Positions 44,929 through 53,964 of a stretch of 64,000 nt of DNA are shown piece after piece. The notes below the pieces were generated by a model, which did no database searches, was not told where the DNA came from, and was given only the letters and a program-made list of their open reading frames with translations. Where the stretch lies: the NCBI RefSeq assembly GCF_000171615.1, contig NZ_ABFU01000060.3, forward strand, positions 1 to 64,000, read 5' to 3'. The position numbers were made by a program, and so were the translations under genes. Source of the stretch: Bacillus coahuilensis m4-4 (GTDB taxonomy: Bacteria; Bacillota; Bacilli; Bacillales; Bacillaceae_K). Position 1 is the first letter of the stretch. The number at the start of each line of letters is the position of its first letter.

Positions 44929-44944
44929 GTTCTTGATAGCGAAC
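44929..44944. promoter_or_regulatory. SinR-like palindrome upstream of the YwqE-like gene
   Basis: GTTCTTGATAGCGAAC, the least symmetric of the set (arms GTTC/GAAC intact), 20 bases before ATG 44965. Confidence 0.45.
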
Positions 44945-44964
44945 AAAAAAGGGGATGAATACAT

Positions 44965-45687
44965 ATGATATTGGAATACGATGGAGTGACACCTACTATA
45001 GAGCAAACCTTTGAAGAACTGAAGGAAGAGTTGAAAGCGGGAAAAACGACAATCTTTTTTCAGAAAAAGCCAAAACTGGCTTACTAGTAAAAGAACGAGA
45101 AAAAAAGAAAGCGAGGGTAGAAGAAGTAAATAAACTGCTTGAATCCCACGATTTGAGTGTGCATATACTTCCAGAACAAGATTTAAGTGTTTACGGTGAA
45201 TCAACGGAAGATATCCAAGCCTTTGTGTCTCAACCTTACTTGTTTATGGAATTTCATCGCGCGACTGTGCCTGCGTATGCGGAGCGTCTTATATATGAAA
45301 TCCAATTAGCAGGATATTCACCGGTTATTCTAAATCCTGAACGGAATGTAGAGTTTATTCAAAATCCCAATCGCTTGTATCAATTAGTGAAAAATGGAGC
45401 GTTAGCCCAGATTTCAGCTGAGAGCATTCTAGGAAATAACGGGAAGACCTTCAAGAAAAAAAGTAATGGAGATGCTTCAAGCCAACTTAATCCACCTAGT
45501 TGCTTCTTCAGAAGATGGAGATGTAAAAGGAAGAAATAATCCTCTCCAGCCTGCATTCGAACTCATTCAAAAGCGCGCAGGGAAAGAAGCTCTCTTTTTA
45601 CTAAAGGAAAATGCCTATCTTCTTTTAAAGGGAGAAAGCTTAATTCGTGAAGTTCCACATAAAATTTCAAAACGTAAATGGTTATAA
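44965..45687 (+). CDS. Degenerate YwqE/CpsB-like (PHP-fold) protein, two frameshifts
   Basis: Adding one T at 45055-45060 and removing one A at 45456-45462 gives a 240-residue protein close in length to tyrosine-protein phosphatase YwqE (254). ILPEQDLSVYGE, AERLIYEIQLAGYSPVILNPERN, GALAQISAESILGNNGKTFKKK, ANLIHLVAS and ENAYLLLKGES line up with YwqE. The metal ligands are lost: the N-terminal DIHCHILPG is replaced by LEYDGVTPTI, HPERN is NPERN, and SDAHN is SEDGD. So it is probably not a phosphatase, and may be a regulator of capsule or exopolysaccharide kinases. The upstream SinR-like site links it to the matrix. Confidence 0.7.
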
Positions 45688-45783
45688 ATAGCTTAATTTA
45701 ATAGTAATCGTCGTCATAGTAGAATATTAAAGAAGTTGTCCTCATATCTTCTAACTATACAGATAAGTTAAAGGGGTGAGGGA

Positions 45784-46251
45784 TTGAATCGAAACCGTTC
45801 CCCAGTCATTGTTGCAGCTGTTGTGGGAGTAGGACTACTTCTGTTCGTTCTATTCATGAGTATAGGTTCTCCTAACGAGGAGGAGAAGCCAGAGGATTTT
45901 GTTCAAACCTTCTATGAGTTTGAACAGATCGGTGATTTCGGTAGTTCATGGGAGATGTTTCATCCTTATATGCAGGAAAAGATGAAGAAAGATACCTACA
46001 TCGAACGAAAAGCCCATGTATTCATGCATGAAATGGGCTCGACTACATTTGATTTATGGGTAGGGGAGTCAACGCCACTCGAGGAATGGAAGATGCCAGA
46101 TACGGATGTTGTAGCCGCAGAAGTCGTAGAGGTTCCTGTGCAACTAACCTATAATAAAACTCTTTTTGGTGTCATTACGGTGAGCCAAACCTGTTATGTG
46201 CTAAAAGAAAACGGGGAATGGCGAATGCTATGGGAGTACCGAGAGGAATAA
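45784..46251 (+). CDS. Single-pass exported protein of unknown function
   Basis: A 155-residue protein starting at TTG 45784 after AAGGGGTGAG. A membrane helix (9-27) is followed by a linker and an extracellular domain (about 38-155). FVQTFYEFEQIGDFGSSWEMFHPYMQEKM and LKENGEWRMLWEY resemble the start and last strand of NTF2-like domains. I assign no function. It is followed directly by a terminator. Confidence 0.6.
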   Translation: MNRNRSPVIVAAVVGVGLLLFVLFMSIGSPNEEEKPEDFVQTFYEFEQIGDFGSSWEMFHPYMQEKMKKDTYIERKAHVFMHEMGSTTFDLWVGESTPLEEWKMPDTDVVAAEVVEVPVQLTYNKTLFGVITVSQTCYVLKENGEWRMLWEYREE

Positions 46252-46253
46252 GA

Positions 46254-46290
46254 AAGGTCCCCCTTCTATTGGCGAGGGGGACCTTCTTTT
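46254..46290. terminator. Bidirectional terminator
   Basis: AAGGTCCCCC and GGGGGACCTT around an 11-base loop, then CTTTT. It reads in both directions, closing the genes on both strands. Confidence 0.85.
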
Positions 46291-47320
46291 ACATACTAGT
46301 ACTTTCAATGGTGACCTTCCAATCACTCATCTTCTCATGCTCTACCTCGCAAACTACACAGCAGCCGTAGACAGATTCCTCTAGTAACAACATCCCTGTA
46401 TCATATCCTTCTTCCATAAACAAAATAATATCATCGATTCCTTCAACCGCTAATTGTTGGCACAGAGAGTCGGCAAGAATGGTCTTTAACGTAGGATCTT
46501 CACAAGCAATAAATTTTTCGTACAAGACATCTCTTGACCTCTTCGTTTTTATTTTTGTTAACACCTCTACCGAGAAATCTCCTTCTTCTAAAACAAGAGG
46601 AGCGACAGCGTCAACTACCTCATCCGAACCAATTTTAATTAAGGCGTGCATGGCTTCTTGCTGCGCCAACTCCTCTCCTTGCCTAGATAATATACCCACT
46701 AATTGTGGAATCATCTGTTCATCGCGTACAACACCTGCAGCATACGCATAAAATACTTCCGGATAGTCAAGTGCTTCTTCGGACGCAAGCACCTCAGACA
46801 CCGCTTGTTGAATTTGTTCTGTTGAATAGTCTCCTCGCTCAATCAATGAAACGATCAATCGTTTTCCATAATCAAAACTCTCTTCAAATGGGATATCTGG
46901 GTCCTCTAAGCGCTCATAATTATCGGCAATACGTTGAAGAATCTTTTCGGTATCTTTCTCCTTAGCTAGATCGATAATATGTGCAAACCCCTCTTCTGTA
47001 AAATATGGCCTTACGTTATCTTGATAGTTTACTAAAAGGGATGTACTCGCATATTTCATCAGTGCGGCATAGGGCTGTTGAGCTTCGCCTGAGGTAGTCT
47101 CTACTTTTTTTAAAAGTTCAAGTAAAACTGCTTCATCCACAGCTACTTCTCCTAAAAACCCAATAATGCTGGATGTTCTCCCTTCGCTTTCCTCTATAAT
47201 GCGCAAGGTTGCGTGAGGGTGTAATAAGAATGTTTCGTTTAGCGCTTGAAAAGCAAATCGTTGAAGAGGTGGCTCTTCGCTAAATAAATAGGGAAAGATT
47301 TTATCTACAAATGTGTTCAT
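46289..47320 (-). CDS. HEAT-repeat-like protein of unknown function
   Basis: ATG 47320 is used (GGAGCG upstream), giving 343 residues. The frame remains open upstream through array B, but without a start signal. The protein is almost entirely helical with repeated paired helices, for example QEAMHALIKIGSDEVVDAVAPLV, which is typical of HEAT repeats. No enzyme motif is visible. It may be a scaffold or adaptor protein. Confidence 0.6.
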   Translation of the reverse strand: MNTFVDKIFPYLFSEEPPLQRFAFQALNETFLLHPHATLRIIEESEGRTSSIIGFLGEVAVDEAVLLELLKKVETTSGEAQQPYAALMKYASTSLLVNYQDNVRPYFTEEGFAHIIDLAKEKDTEKILQRIADNYERLEDPDIPFEESFDYGKRLIVSLIERGDYSTEQIQQAVSEVLASEEALDYPEVFYAYAAGVVRDEQMIPQLVGILSRQGEELAQQEAMHALIKIGSDEVVDAVAPLVLEEGDFSVEVLTKIKTKRSRDVLYEKFIACEDPTLKTILADSLCQQLAVEGIDDIILFMEEGYDTGMLLLEESVYGCCVVCEVEHEKMSDWKVTIESTSM

Positions 47321-47421
47321 GTGAGTTTTCGCTCCTTTTGTTCTGACTAGACTGAGTGTACCGAATGATGTAGGGAGATTCAAGCCTTTCAGAGAGGGGA
47401 GCGGGGCGATGGAGTTTGCTG

Positions 47422-47533
47422 ATTTGCCCATAAGTGAGTGGAGATTGCCCGTATTCTTATTAATTTGCCCATAACGGTCATTTAATTGCCCGTAATCCCC
47501 ATAATTTGCCCATAACCCCCACCAAATTGCCCG
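47422..47533 (-). repeat. Phased array B: six motifs at 20/21-bp steps
   Basis: The same motif as array A in reverse orientation (ATTTGCCCGTAA). The G of GCCC lies at 47426, 47447, 47467, 47488, 47508 and 47529; steps 21, 20, 21, 20, 21. It occupies the divergent gap between the HEAT-like gene and the VanZ-like gene. Confidence 0.9.
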
Positions 47534-47612
47534 TAAAATAAAATCCGCTCAAACCGTTTGTATGCTTCGTACTTTTTTTGCCTATGATGACTGGTAAAAA
47601 GGAGTAATGAAT

Positions 47613-47990
47613 ATGACAAAAATCCCTTCCCTTCAGGATGCTCATGATTCTATCCTGAAATTAGCAGATCAAACGACGCCACTAACTGATAAAGAGCTTC
47701 ATTTTCTCATTTTTGGAGTCATTGGCCTTGTTTTTTATATTATCACGAAGCATATTTTATATTTTTTGGTAGGAAGTAGAACGACCATTCTGTCTGTTTG
47801 CCTTTCACTTTGCCTATTTTTTCTATTTTCCGTGTTTGTGGAATTTTACCAAGAGCTTACGAAAAGCGGCAGTTTAGAGTGGGAAGATTTAATGTGTAAT
47901 ACGGCAGGATTTATGGTGTATGTTGGGGTCTATTCGCTGGTAGGTTCGTGGACAAGAATTTTTCATAAGAGCCATAGTTTGTCTGTTTAA
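47613..47990 (+). CDS. VanZ-like small membrane protein
   Basis: ATG 47613 is better spaced from AAGGAG (8 bases) than ATG 47607. The 125-residue protein has about four membrane helices. FSVFVEFYQELTKSGSLEWEDLMCNTAGFMVYVG matches the E-x-x-Q...D-x-x-x-N-x-x-G pattern of the VanZ-like family. The role is unknown; the VanZ family includes teicoplanin-resistance factors but most members are uncharacterised. Confidence 0.6.
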   Translation: MTKIPSLQDAHDSILKLADQTTPLTDKELHFLIFGVIGLVFYIITKHILYFLVGSRTTILSVCLSLCLFFLFSVFVEFYQELTKSGSLEWEDLMCNTAGFMVYVGVYSLVGSWTRIFHKSHSLSV

Positions 47991-48085
47991 TGAAGATTGG
48001 GACGGTGGGGGGAGTTGCTCTTTTACAAGCGGAAACCATACTACCCATTTCATGAGGAATCGCCCCAATAACAGCTCCGACTAAC

Positions 48086-48123
48086 AAAAAGAGTGCACGC
48101 TATCTCATGCGTGCACTCTTTCC
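48086..48123. terminator. Bidirectional terminator
   Basis: AAAAAGAGTGCACGC and GCGTGCACTCTTT, an almost perfect stem ending three bases from the ppaC stop. Confidence 0.85.
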
Positions 48124-48125
48124 AA

Positions 48126-49049
48126 TTAAAATGCTTCTGTTAACACAGGAACGATTTGTTTTTTACGGGACACAACACCTTTTAATAATGCTGTGTTGTT
48201 ATCAAGGGTTACGCCGTAAGCTCTTTCCACGACATCCGCTTTAGGTCCAATCGCTAATGCGACCGAATCAGAATTCAAAATATCCGTAACAACTAGTAAA
48301 TAAAGAGCTAGCCCTTTATCTGCTACTACTTTGCGGATTTCTGCTTCTAAATCAGCTTGACGTGAAAGTATATCCATCGGGTCAATTGCGTTGATTTGGT
48401 TAATCTCAACCTTCGCTGCTCCCATTGTGAATTCCTTTGCATCCACTGTGAGTAGCTCAGGAGTTGTTTTACCACTTAGGTCAGCTCCTGCTTTTAGCAT
48501 TTCAAGACCGTATACAGCAGGGTCTACTCCAGCAATTTTAGCTAATTCTGCTGCTGCATCCATGTCCTGCTGTGTGCATGTTGGTGATTTAAATAATAAG
48601 GAGTCAGAAATAATCGCAGATAACATTAAGCCTGCGACGTTTTTCGTGATGTCCACACCATGCTCTTTAAATAGCTTATTTAAAATCGTTGCTGTACAGC
48701 CAACTGGCTCTGCACGATAGTAAAGAGGGTCAGATGTTTGGAAATTAGCAATTCGGTGGTGGTCAATTACTTCTTTAATGCTCACTTCTTCAATTCCATC
48801 TGCACTTTGTTGGAATTCATTATGGTCCACTAGTATCACGGATTGTGCTTCTGCGGCAACATTTCCGATTAAGCGCGGGACCTCTGCTCCGAATGTATCA
48901 AGCGCGTACTGTGTTTCACCATTTACTTCCCCAAGGCGAACTGCTTCTACTTCTTCACCAATGGCAGTCTTTAATGCTGCGTACGCAATAGCTGAACAGA
49001 TTGTATCTGTGTCAGGGTTTTTATGTCCAAAAATCAATGTTTTTTCCAT
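48126..49049 (-). CDS. ppaC: Manganese-dependent inorganic pyrophosphatase (family II)
   Basis: Hydrolyses pyrophosphate to phosphate in the cytoplasm. At 307 residues it is typical. DHH-family metal motifs: [14 protein letters not shown] (His-x-x-x-x-Asp-x-Asp), VDHNEF and the DHH in [12 protein letters not shown]. The C-terminal substrate-binding RKKQ ([10 protein letters not shown]) is also present. AGGAGCT precedes ATG 49049. Confidence 0.97.
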   Translation of the reverse strand: MEKTLIFGHKNPDTDTICSAIAYAALKTAIGEEVEAVRLGEVNGETQYALDTFGAEVPRLIGNVAAEAQSVILVDHNEFQQSADGIEEVSIKEVIDHHRIANFQTSDPLYYRAEPVGCTATILNKLFKEHGVDITKNVAGLMLSAIISDSLLFKSPTCTQQDMDAAAELAKIAGVDPAVYGLEMLKAGADLSGKTTPELLTVDAKEFTMGAAKVEINQINAIDPMDILSRQADLEAEIRKVVADKGLALYLLVVTDILNSDSVALAIGPKADVVERAYGVTLDNNTALLKGVVSRKKQIVPVLTEAF

Positions 49050-49245
49050 TATTCAAGCTCCTTTATAAAAGGTAGTATATGTACGGCTATATTTTACCAC
49101 AAACCGTCAGGAATTAAAGGGATTGGGATAGAAATGTATAGGTTATAGCAAAAGATTAAGCCATTCCGTTATGACGAAATGGCCTAAATGATAGTTTACC
49201 TAGAATCAATAGGAGCGAATTTAAAATGCCCAAGAATAAACTAAT

Positions 49246-49361
49246 TTATGGGCAAATTCACTAAGGATATGGGCAAATTCGACGTACTTACGGGCAATTT
49301 TTAGCCTATACGGGCAAAATTCAACACGTTACGAGCAATTACACATACCTTACGGGCAAAT
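49246..49361 (+). repeat. Phased array C: six motifs at 20/21-bp steps
   Basis: TTACGGGCAAAT-type motifs in the orientation of array A. The C of GGGC lies at 49253, 49274, 49295, 49315, 49336 and 49357; steps 21, 21, 20, 21, 21. It starts about 200 bases upstream of ppaC and ends at the broken end of a symporter gene. Confidence 0.9.
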
Positions 49362-49633
49362 ACCAATTGATGGGGTAGACCTAAAATAACAGTAGAGCTA
49401 TATGAGAGCCCAGTTGTGACGACTAATAACTTACCAGCACCCTTTCCCATTCTTCCTATTCCAGGAGCGATAAACCCAATAATGATCAAGGGAATGGAAA
49501 AACCAAGAAAAGCACCAAACAGGCTAGTAAACGTAACAAATACTCGAATTAACGCATGGGGTGGTATGGAACCTACTAGAATACCTAGTAGGATAGCGGC
49601 AATTATACGGGGTAAAAGACCTAATGATTTCAT
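49301..49633 (-). pseudogene. N-terminal fragment of a dicarboxylate/amino acid:cation symporter
   Basis: From ATG 49633 (AGGAG upstream) the frame encodes the first two to three helices of a DAACS-family carrier (LLPRIIAAILLGILVGSIPP, LFGAFLGFSIPLIIIGFIAPGIGRMGKGAGKLL, then GLSYSSTV). Full members exceed 380 residues. After about residue 80 the frame is translated array C sequence and soon stops. The gene has lost its 3' three-quarters at the array boundary. Confidence 0.75.
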
Positions 49634-49872
49634 GTTATGTACTCCTGTAATGGACAAATGTATTTTCAGTAAATACTACTCAATCATATTTCATTTTAGG
49701 TGGGAATCCTTTATTTCAAGAAAAACCTTTCCAAATTCCAAAAGTTACTTTGTAATTCTATTTAGAGAAGTGCTGATTGCCTAAATGATCTTTACTGTAT
49801 TTGTATTCATAAATAAATATGGCCCCTTCAAAAGGGACCATAACATACTAATAGACTTAACCATAGCGAGAA

Positions 49873-49962
49873 TTACAAATTATTTTCTTCAATAAAACAA
49901 CCTCTAAACACAAATCCAGCAAAGCCCCAATAATCTCTACATAATAGTGTTAAATCCGTCAT
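49873..49962 (-). CDS. Possible 29-residue peptide coupled to phaC
   Basis: ATG 49962 overlaps the TGA stop of phaC as ATGA, and AAAGGAGG lies 8 bases upstream inside phaC. The peptide is short, aromatic-rich and has two Cys (MTDLTLLCRDYWGF...RGCF). The translational coupling and near-perfect ribosome binding site suggest it is made. No family is recognised. Confidence 0.4.
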   Translation of the reverse strand: MTDLTLLCRDYWGFAGFVFRGCFIEENNL

Positions 49963-51004
49963 GTGACATCCTCCTTTGTGAGAGGAGTTGATCGACAAGG
50001 AAGCCAGTCTTTTAAATAGTCTGGTAACGTACCGTTACTCGATACAAGAGAAAGGGCGTGCCCACCGGGATGTAGGACGAATCGTTTATCATGGCTGCTA
50101 ACTTTATTCATGATAGGCTCGACCTGACGATAGGGCACAAGCGCATCCAATTCACTAGCGACTACTAATAGGTTTGCTGTTACAGCAGCTAAGTCTACTT
50201 TTTGATTTTGAACAAGGAGTTCACCCTTGATTAAGCTGTTATCCTTCACCATCTTTATTAATTCTTCCACTACCCGTCCGCTGATCGGAATATGTCCCTT
50301 TGACCACGTGTTAAATGCTTTCCAGCTCTCAACATATTTGGGAGAGTCCGCTTTAGCTAGTAAAGATAAATAGGGGCTGTAGTAGAACGGAGAAGTGATA
50401 AGTCTCATGCCAGCTTCTACAAAGTCTGCTGGGATTAGCCCGAGTGATCTTAGTATAGGAGAGAAATCTATTTCATCTTGTCTAAGTAGCTTAGTGAGAG
50501 TAGGATAATATGTGGGTTGAAAAAATCTACTGGAGTCACGGATAGGATTAGATTTCGAATCGGCTCTTTTGCGATGCTTGCATAAATGGCTGCTAAGGTG
50601 CCACCAAGGCAGAATCCTATAATAGAAATTTCAGGACTATTTGAATGACGTAAGGCCTTTCTTACCCCTTTTCCAATTAAACCTATATAATCATCTAACG
50701 AATCGTTTCGATCCTCATACGCTGGTATGCCAAAATCAAGTAGGTACACATCAAATCCATTCGTCACAAGGGATTCTATCAAACTTCTTCCTTTTTGAAG
50801 ATCGAGCACAAAAGGTTGATTAATGAGAGAGTACACTAGGAATAGTGGTACCCCATACTTTTTCTTCTTTGCCGGGTAATACCAAAGCGTGGATTTATTC
50901 CATTTCCAAACGGATTGTCTAGGTGTTGGTTGGATGGTAACAGACTTTTTAGTAGCAAGTGCGTGAACAAAGTTACTCCAGCGCTCCTTTTCTTTATTCT
51001 GCAT
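49959..51004 (-). CDS. phaC: Polyhydroxyalkanoate synthase, class IV catalytic subunit, frameshifted
   Basis: Polymerises 3-hydroxyacyl-CoA into storage polyester. ATG 51004 overlaps the end of the upstream phaR-like gene. The lipase-like box GFCLGGT holds the catalytic Cys132; later sections are YIPISGRVVEELIK-like, VVASELDALVP (catalytic Asp region) and HPGGHALSL (catalytic His). The frame changes near 50505-50515 (FNPHI to YYPTLTKLLRQDEIDFSP); corrected length is about 348 residues, close to B. megaterium PhaC (362). The enzyme works as a complex with PhaR at granule surfaces. Confidence 0.88.
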
Positions 51005-51419
51005 CAGGTTTCTTCCCGGGAATTTTCCAAATATCAAGAAGTAGCTGCAGCCTAGCGAGCTTGTCCGCATTTTTTAGATGCTTCTTCAGTGGTTCGGTCA
51101 TTTCACTTTCACTAGTTTCTTGTTTTGGAATCTCTAACTGCTCAATTAGCCAGTCTACCTTATCTTCTACCTGCTTTAATAACCGTAGGGTGCGAGTGAT
51201 GTCTTCCTTTGTAGGTATGTTTAGTGGAATAGAAAATTCCTCTGTTTTTTCTTTCAACTTGTCAACCCACTTAGCGGCTTCATTGCTTGAAAGATTTAAT
51301 AGCTTTGCTAGTTCACCGTTATCCAAAACCGTTTTGACCCAATCATTTACTAACGCCTCGCCAGTTGAGCCTACTTTTTTTAACTGTTTATAAAATTCAT
51401 CAAATTGAGAGTCTGTCAT
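50994..51419 (-). CDS. phaR: Probable PHA synthase subunit PhaR
   Basis: A 141-residue, helical, highly charged protein (coiled-coil region about 85-125, LKKHLKNADKLARLQLLLDIW). It lies directly upstream of phaC and overlaps it by 11 bases. In class IV systems this place is taken by PhaR, the non-catalytic partner needed for activity. Sequence similarity to known PhaR is weak to my eye and the protein is shorter than usual, so the call rests mainly on context. GGAGAG precedes ATG 51419. Confidence 0.6.
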   Translation of the reverse strand: MTDSQFDEFYKQLKKVGSTGEALVNDWVKTVLDNGELAKLLNLSSNEAAKWVDKLKEKTEEFSIPLNIPTKEDITRTLRLLKQVEDKVDWLIEQLEIPKQETSESEMTEPLKKHLKNADKLARLQLLLDIWKIPGKKPDAE

Positions 51420-51440
51420 TAAAAGCTCTCCTTTCGTTTT

Positions 51441-52241
51441 TTAAATAGATGCTGTCATACCACCGTCTAACACGAGAACATGCCCCGTAATGTAGTTGGC
51501 ATAGTCTGATGCCAGGAACAAGGCAGCTCCTTGAATATCCTTTTCTTCACCAAATCGTCCAGCCGGAATGCCCTTTAAGATTTCATCCTGAACGGAATCA
51601 AACGCCTTGGTCATCTTTGTCGGAAATAATCCAGGAGCAATGGCGTTTACTTGTATATTAAAGGGAGCAAGCTTAACGGCAAGCTCTTTCGTTAACGTCA
51701 TAATCGCCCCCTTACTTGTGTTATACGCAGGTGCGTTCAGTGTATCGGTGTGTGAGCCACCAAAGCCTGTAATACTAGAAAGGTTAATAATCTTACCTCC
51801 ACCTTGTTTCTTCATGATGCTTGCCACACCTTGTGAAAATAGGAAGGTACCTTTTACGTTAACGTTCATCACTTTATCCCATTTATCCTCTGGATATTGA
51901 TCAAACGGAGCAATCCACGATGTACCACTATTATTAATAAGGACATCAATGGTTCCGAATTCTTCAACGGTTTCCTTTATTACTTGATCGATACTACCCT
52001 TATTGGAAACGTCACAAAACATCCCCCTTGCACTACCACCTTTATGATAGATGGCTTCACTAACCTTGTCACAGAGCTCTTTATTTCGAGAGCATATAAC
52101 GACATTGGCTCCCATTTCTGCAAAAGCTGAGGACATGTGAAGACCTAGACCTCTTGCACCACCTGTAATAATGACCGTCTTTCCAGTAATTGAGTTAAAT
52201 AAAGAATCTATCTTTCTCACCTCTTCCTCCACAGTGTTCAT
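51441..52241 (-). CDS. Short-chain dehydrogenase, PhaB-like by context
   Basis: A 266-residue NAD(P)-dependent reductase: cofactor motif TGGARGLG (about 25), NNSG, catalytic Ser (LSSITGFGG), Tyr-x-x-x-Lys (YNTSK) and the DGGMTA end. As first gene before phaR and phaC it probably supplies 3-hydroxyacyl-CoA, as acetoacetyl-CoA reductase does in other Bacillus pha operons. Its sequence is also close to gluconate dehydrogenases, so substrate is uncertain. The start is unclear: ATG 52241 has no good site, while GAGGAAGAGG lies inside the frame near 52220. Confidence 0.8.
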   Translation of the reverse strand: MNTVEEEVRKIDSLFNSITGKTVIITGGARGLGLHMSSAFAEMGANVVICSRNKELCDKVSEAIYHKGGSARGMFCDVSNKGSIDQVIKETVEEFGTIDVLINNSGTSWIAPFDQYPEDKWDKVMNVNVKGTFLFSQGVASIMKKQGGGKIINLSSITGFGGSHTDTLNAPAYNTSKGAIMTLTKELAVKLAPFNIQVNAIAPGLFPTKMTKAFDSVQDEILKGIPAGRFGEEKDIQGAALFLASDYANYITGHVLVLDGGMTASI

Positions 52242-52436
52242 TCTGTTCGTACTATTCTATTTCTGGAACGATCACCTTGTGAGAGAAATGATAGATTAGC
52301 CCCCGCCTTATTTAAATAGAGGGAACTTGCGTAGCGCATAAAGTGCACAAGAATAAAAGATATGCAAATGTTAGATTGTAAGTACGAGCAGGATAGGGAG
52401 AGGGAAGAAGGGGACGCGTGAGAAGGAAGTAGTCAG

Positions 52437-52600
52437 GCGCAGGGGTATACGAAAAAGGCGCGAGAATGGGCTAAACAGGCGCAGAAGAGGTCAAAAACAA
52501 AGCAGGATAGCCAGCAAACGAGTAAAAAAACGACAAAAAGCAAGTAGGCAGACGCAAGGATTGGCCAAACAGACGCACACGAGATCAAAAACAATGCAAG
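52437..52600 (+). repeat. Phased array D: GCGCAGG-like motif at 21-bp steps
   Basis: Motifs near RCGCARG start at 52437, 52458, 52479, 52500 (steps of 21) and again at 52552, 52573, 52594 (steps of 21), with decayed copies between. A 36-bp imperfect direct repeat (52476-52511 and 52570-52605) spans two units each. It lies in the 557-base gap upstream of the pha operon, which otherwise holds no gene; 52601-52682 shows nothing. Confidence 0.6.
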
Positions 52601-52691
52601 GAAAGAAAAGAATGAGTAATCTATGCGCTCATCCTAATGGAAAACATCTCAATCATACAAACGGCGTCAATCCAACAGTACCATTTTAAAC

Positions 52692-52722
52692 AAAAAACCC
52701 GTGCAGACTACATCCTGCACGA
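52692..52722 (-). terminator. Terminator of the acidic lipoprotein gene
   Basis: On the minus strand, CGTGCAG, loop, CTGCACGGG, then TTTTTTG. Confidence 0.8.
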
Positions 52723-52798
52723 GTATCGATATACCAACCTATTAAAAGTTTACCTCTTTTTAAATTCTGCGGTTTCATAAAAATGAATGAAAAGCGAC

Positions 52799-53861
52799 TC
52801 ACGAAAAGGCATCATACCCTAATGTAGGACCTGGATCTTCAGGTTCAACATCATCTTCCTCTTCGTTATCGTCTTCTTCACTATCATCTTCCTCGTCACC
52901 CTCATCAGTTCCTGGCTCCTGTGGTATCTCAGGTTCTGCAGGCTCTGGCTCAGTTGGGGTAACGGGTTCAACCGGTTCTAGTTCTTCTTCTTGCTCTTCT
53001 TCTGATTCAGTCCCCCCACTTACAGGAGATTGCGGAGAAGTAGTAACCGGAGCAGAAACGGTAGCCTCTTCTTCTGCTTCCACTTCCTCCACATCCACTA
53101 CGTCTAATGGAGTAACAGCAAGAAGACGTCGTTCTTTTTCTGCACTTAGTTGTTCTTTTAACTCTTCAGATGATAGGGATACTAGTATATTTTCAAGTTC
53201 TCCTTCAAGTTTTTCAAGTGTGGATGAATCCTCACTTGAAAGCCCTTCTAATTCTTCCAATGTTTTATGAAATTGAATAGTAGACAGAGTATCCTCTATT
53301 ACACGCTCTTGTATTTTTTGTTATGTATGTTGTTACATATTTTTCTAGACTGTTATCCTCATATTCTTCTATTTGTTCTATTAAAGACGCGTTACCTTCT
53401 ATTAAAATAGATGCTTCGTCTTGGAGTCTTAACGATAGAGGGTCAGTTAGTAGTATATTCTCCACAACCACTAGTTGTTGTGTAGTTAAATTCCCTAATT
53501 CAATAATTTCTTCAAAAGTATGGAATCTATCTAATCTTTCCTCAATGTGAGCGATTCTTGAATCAATGTTATTCTCTGTTTTCCACTTTTCATCTAATGA
53601 AGATATTTTTTCAAAAGCTATACGCAAATCGTCGGTGGCATCCTCTAATACAGTTTGGTCTGGAAGGGAAAATGCTTCATCACCATATTGTATTTTTCTT
53701 TCTGCGAAGCTTATTTCTGCGTCAACATCTTTCGCTGCATCTTCAGCGACCTTTAAAAAAGTTAAGGCTTTTGATTTTACTTCTTCCTCTTGCTCTTTTC
53801 CGCAAGCTCCTAAAATAAGAAAGGTAGCTAGGACAATGGCTGTTAGGATACGCTGTTTCAT
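52799..53861 (-). CDS. Lipoprotein with acidic Pro/Glu/Asp-rich tail, frameshifted
   Basis: ATG 53861 starts a lipoprotein signal ending LILGACGKE (lipid-bearing Cys20). A helical region (about 25-230) follows. Removing one A from the A6 run at 53314-53319 gives YITKIQERVIEDTLSTI and fuses it to the rest, about 353 residues. From about 250 the tail is low-complexity (EEE, EPVEPVTPTEPEPAEPE, EDDSEEDD). It is likely anchored to the membrane with a wall-spanning acidic arm. The helical part may relate to YkyA-type wall-binding lipoproteins, but I am not certain. Confidence 0.65.
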
Positions 53862-53964
53862 TGTGACCTCCTATGTGTCTTAGTATCAAATTTATTATAC
53901 CAATAAATGTCTGATAAAAGGTTTAAAGTTTTATAGGAGGAGGGTAAAGAAAAAGAACAGCTGT

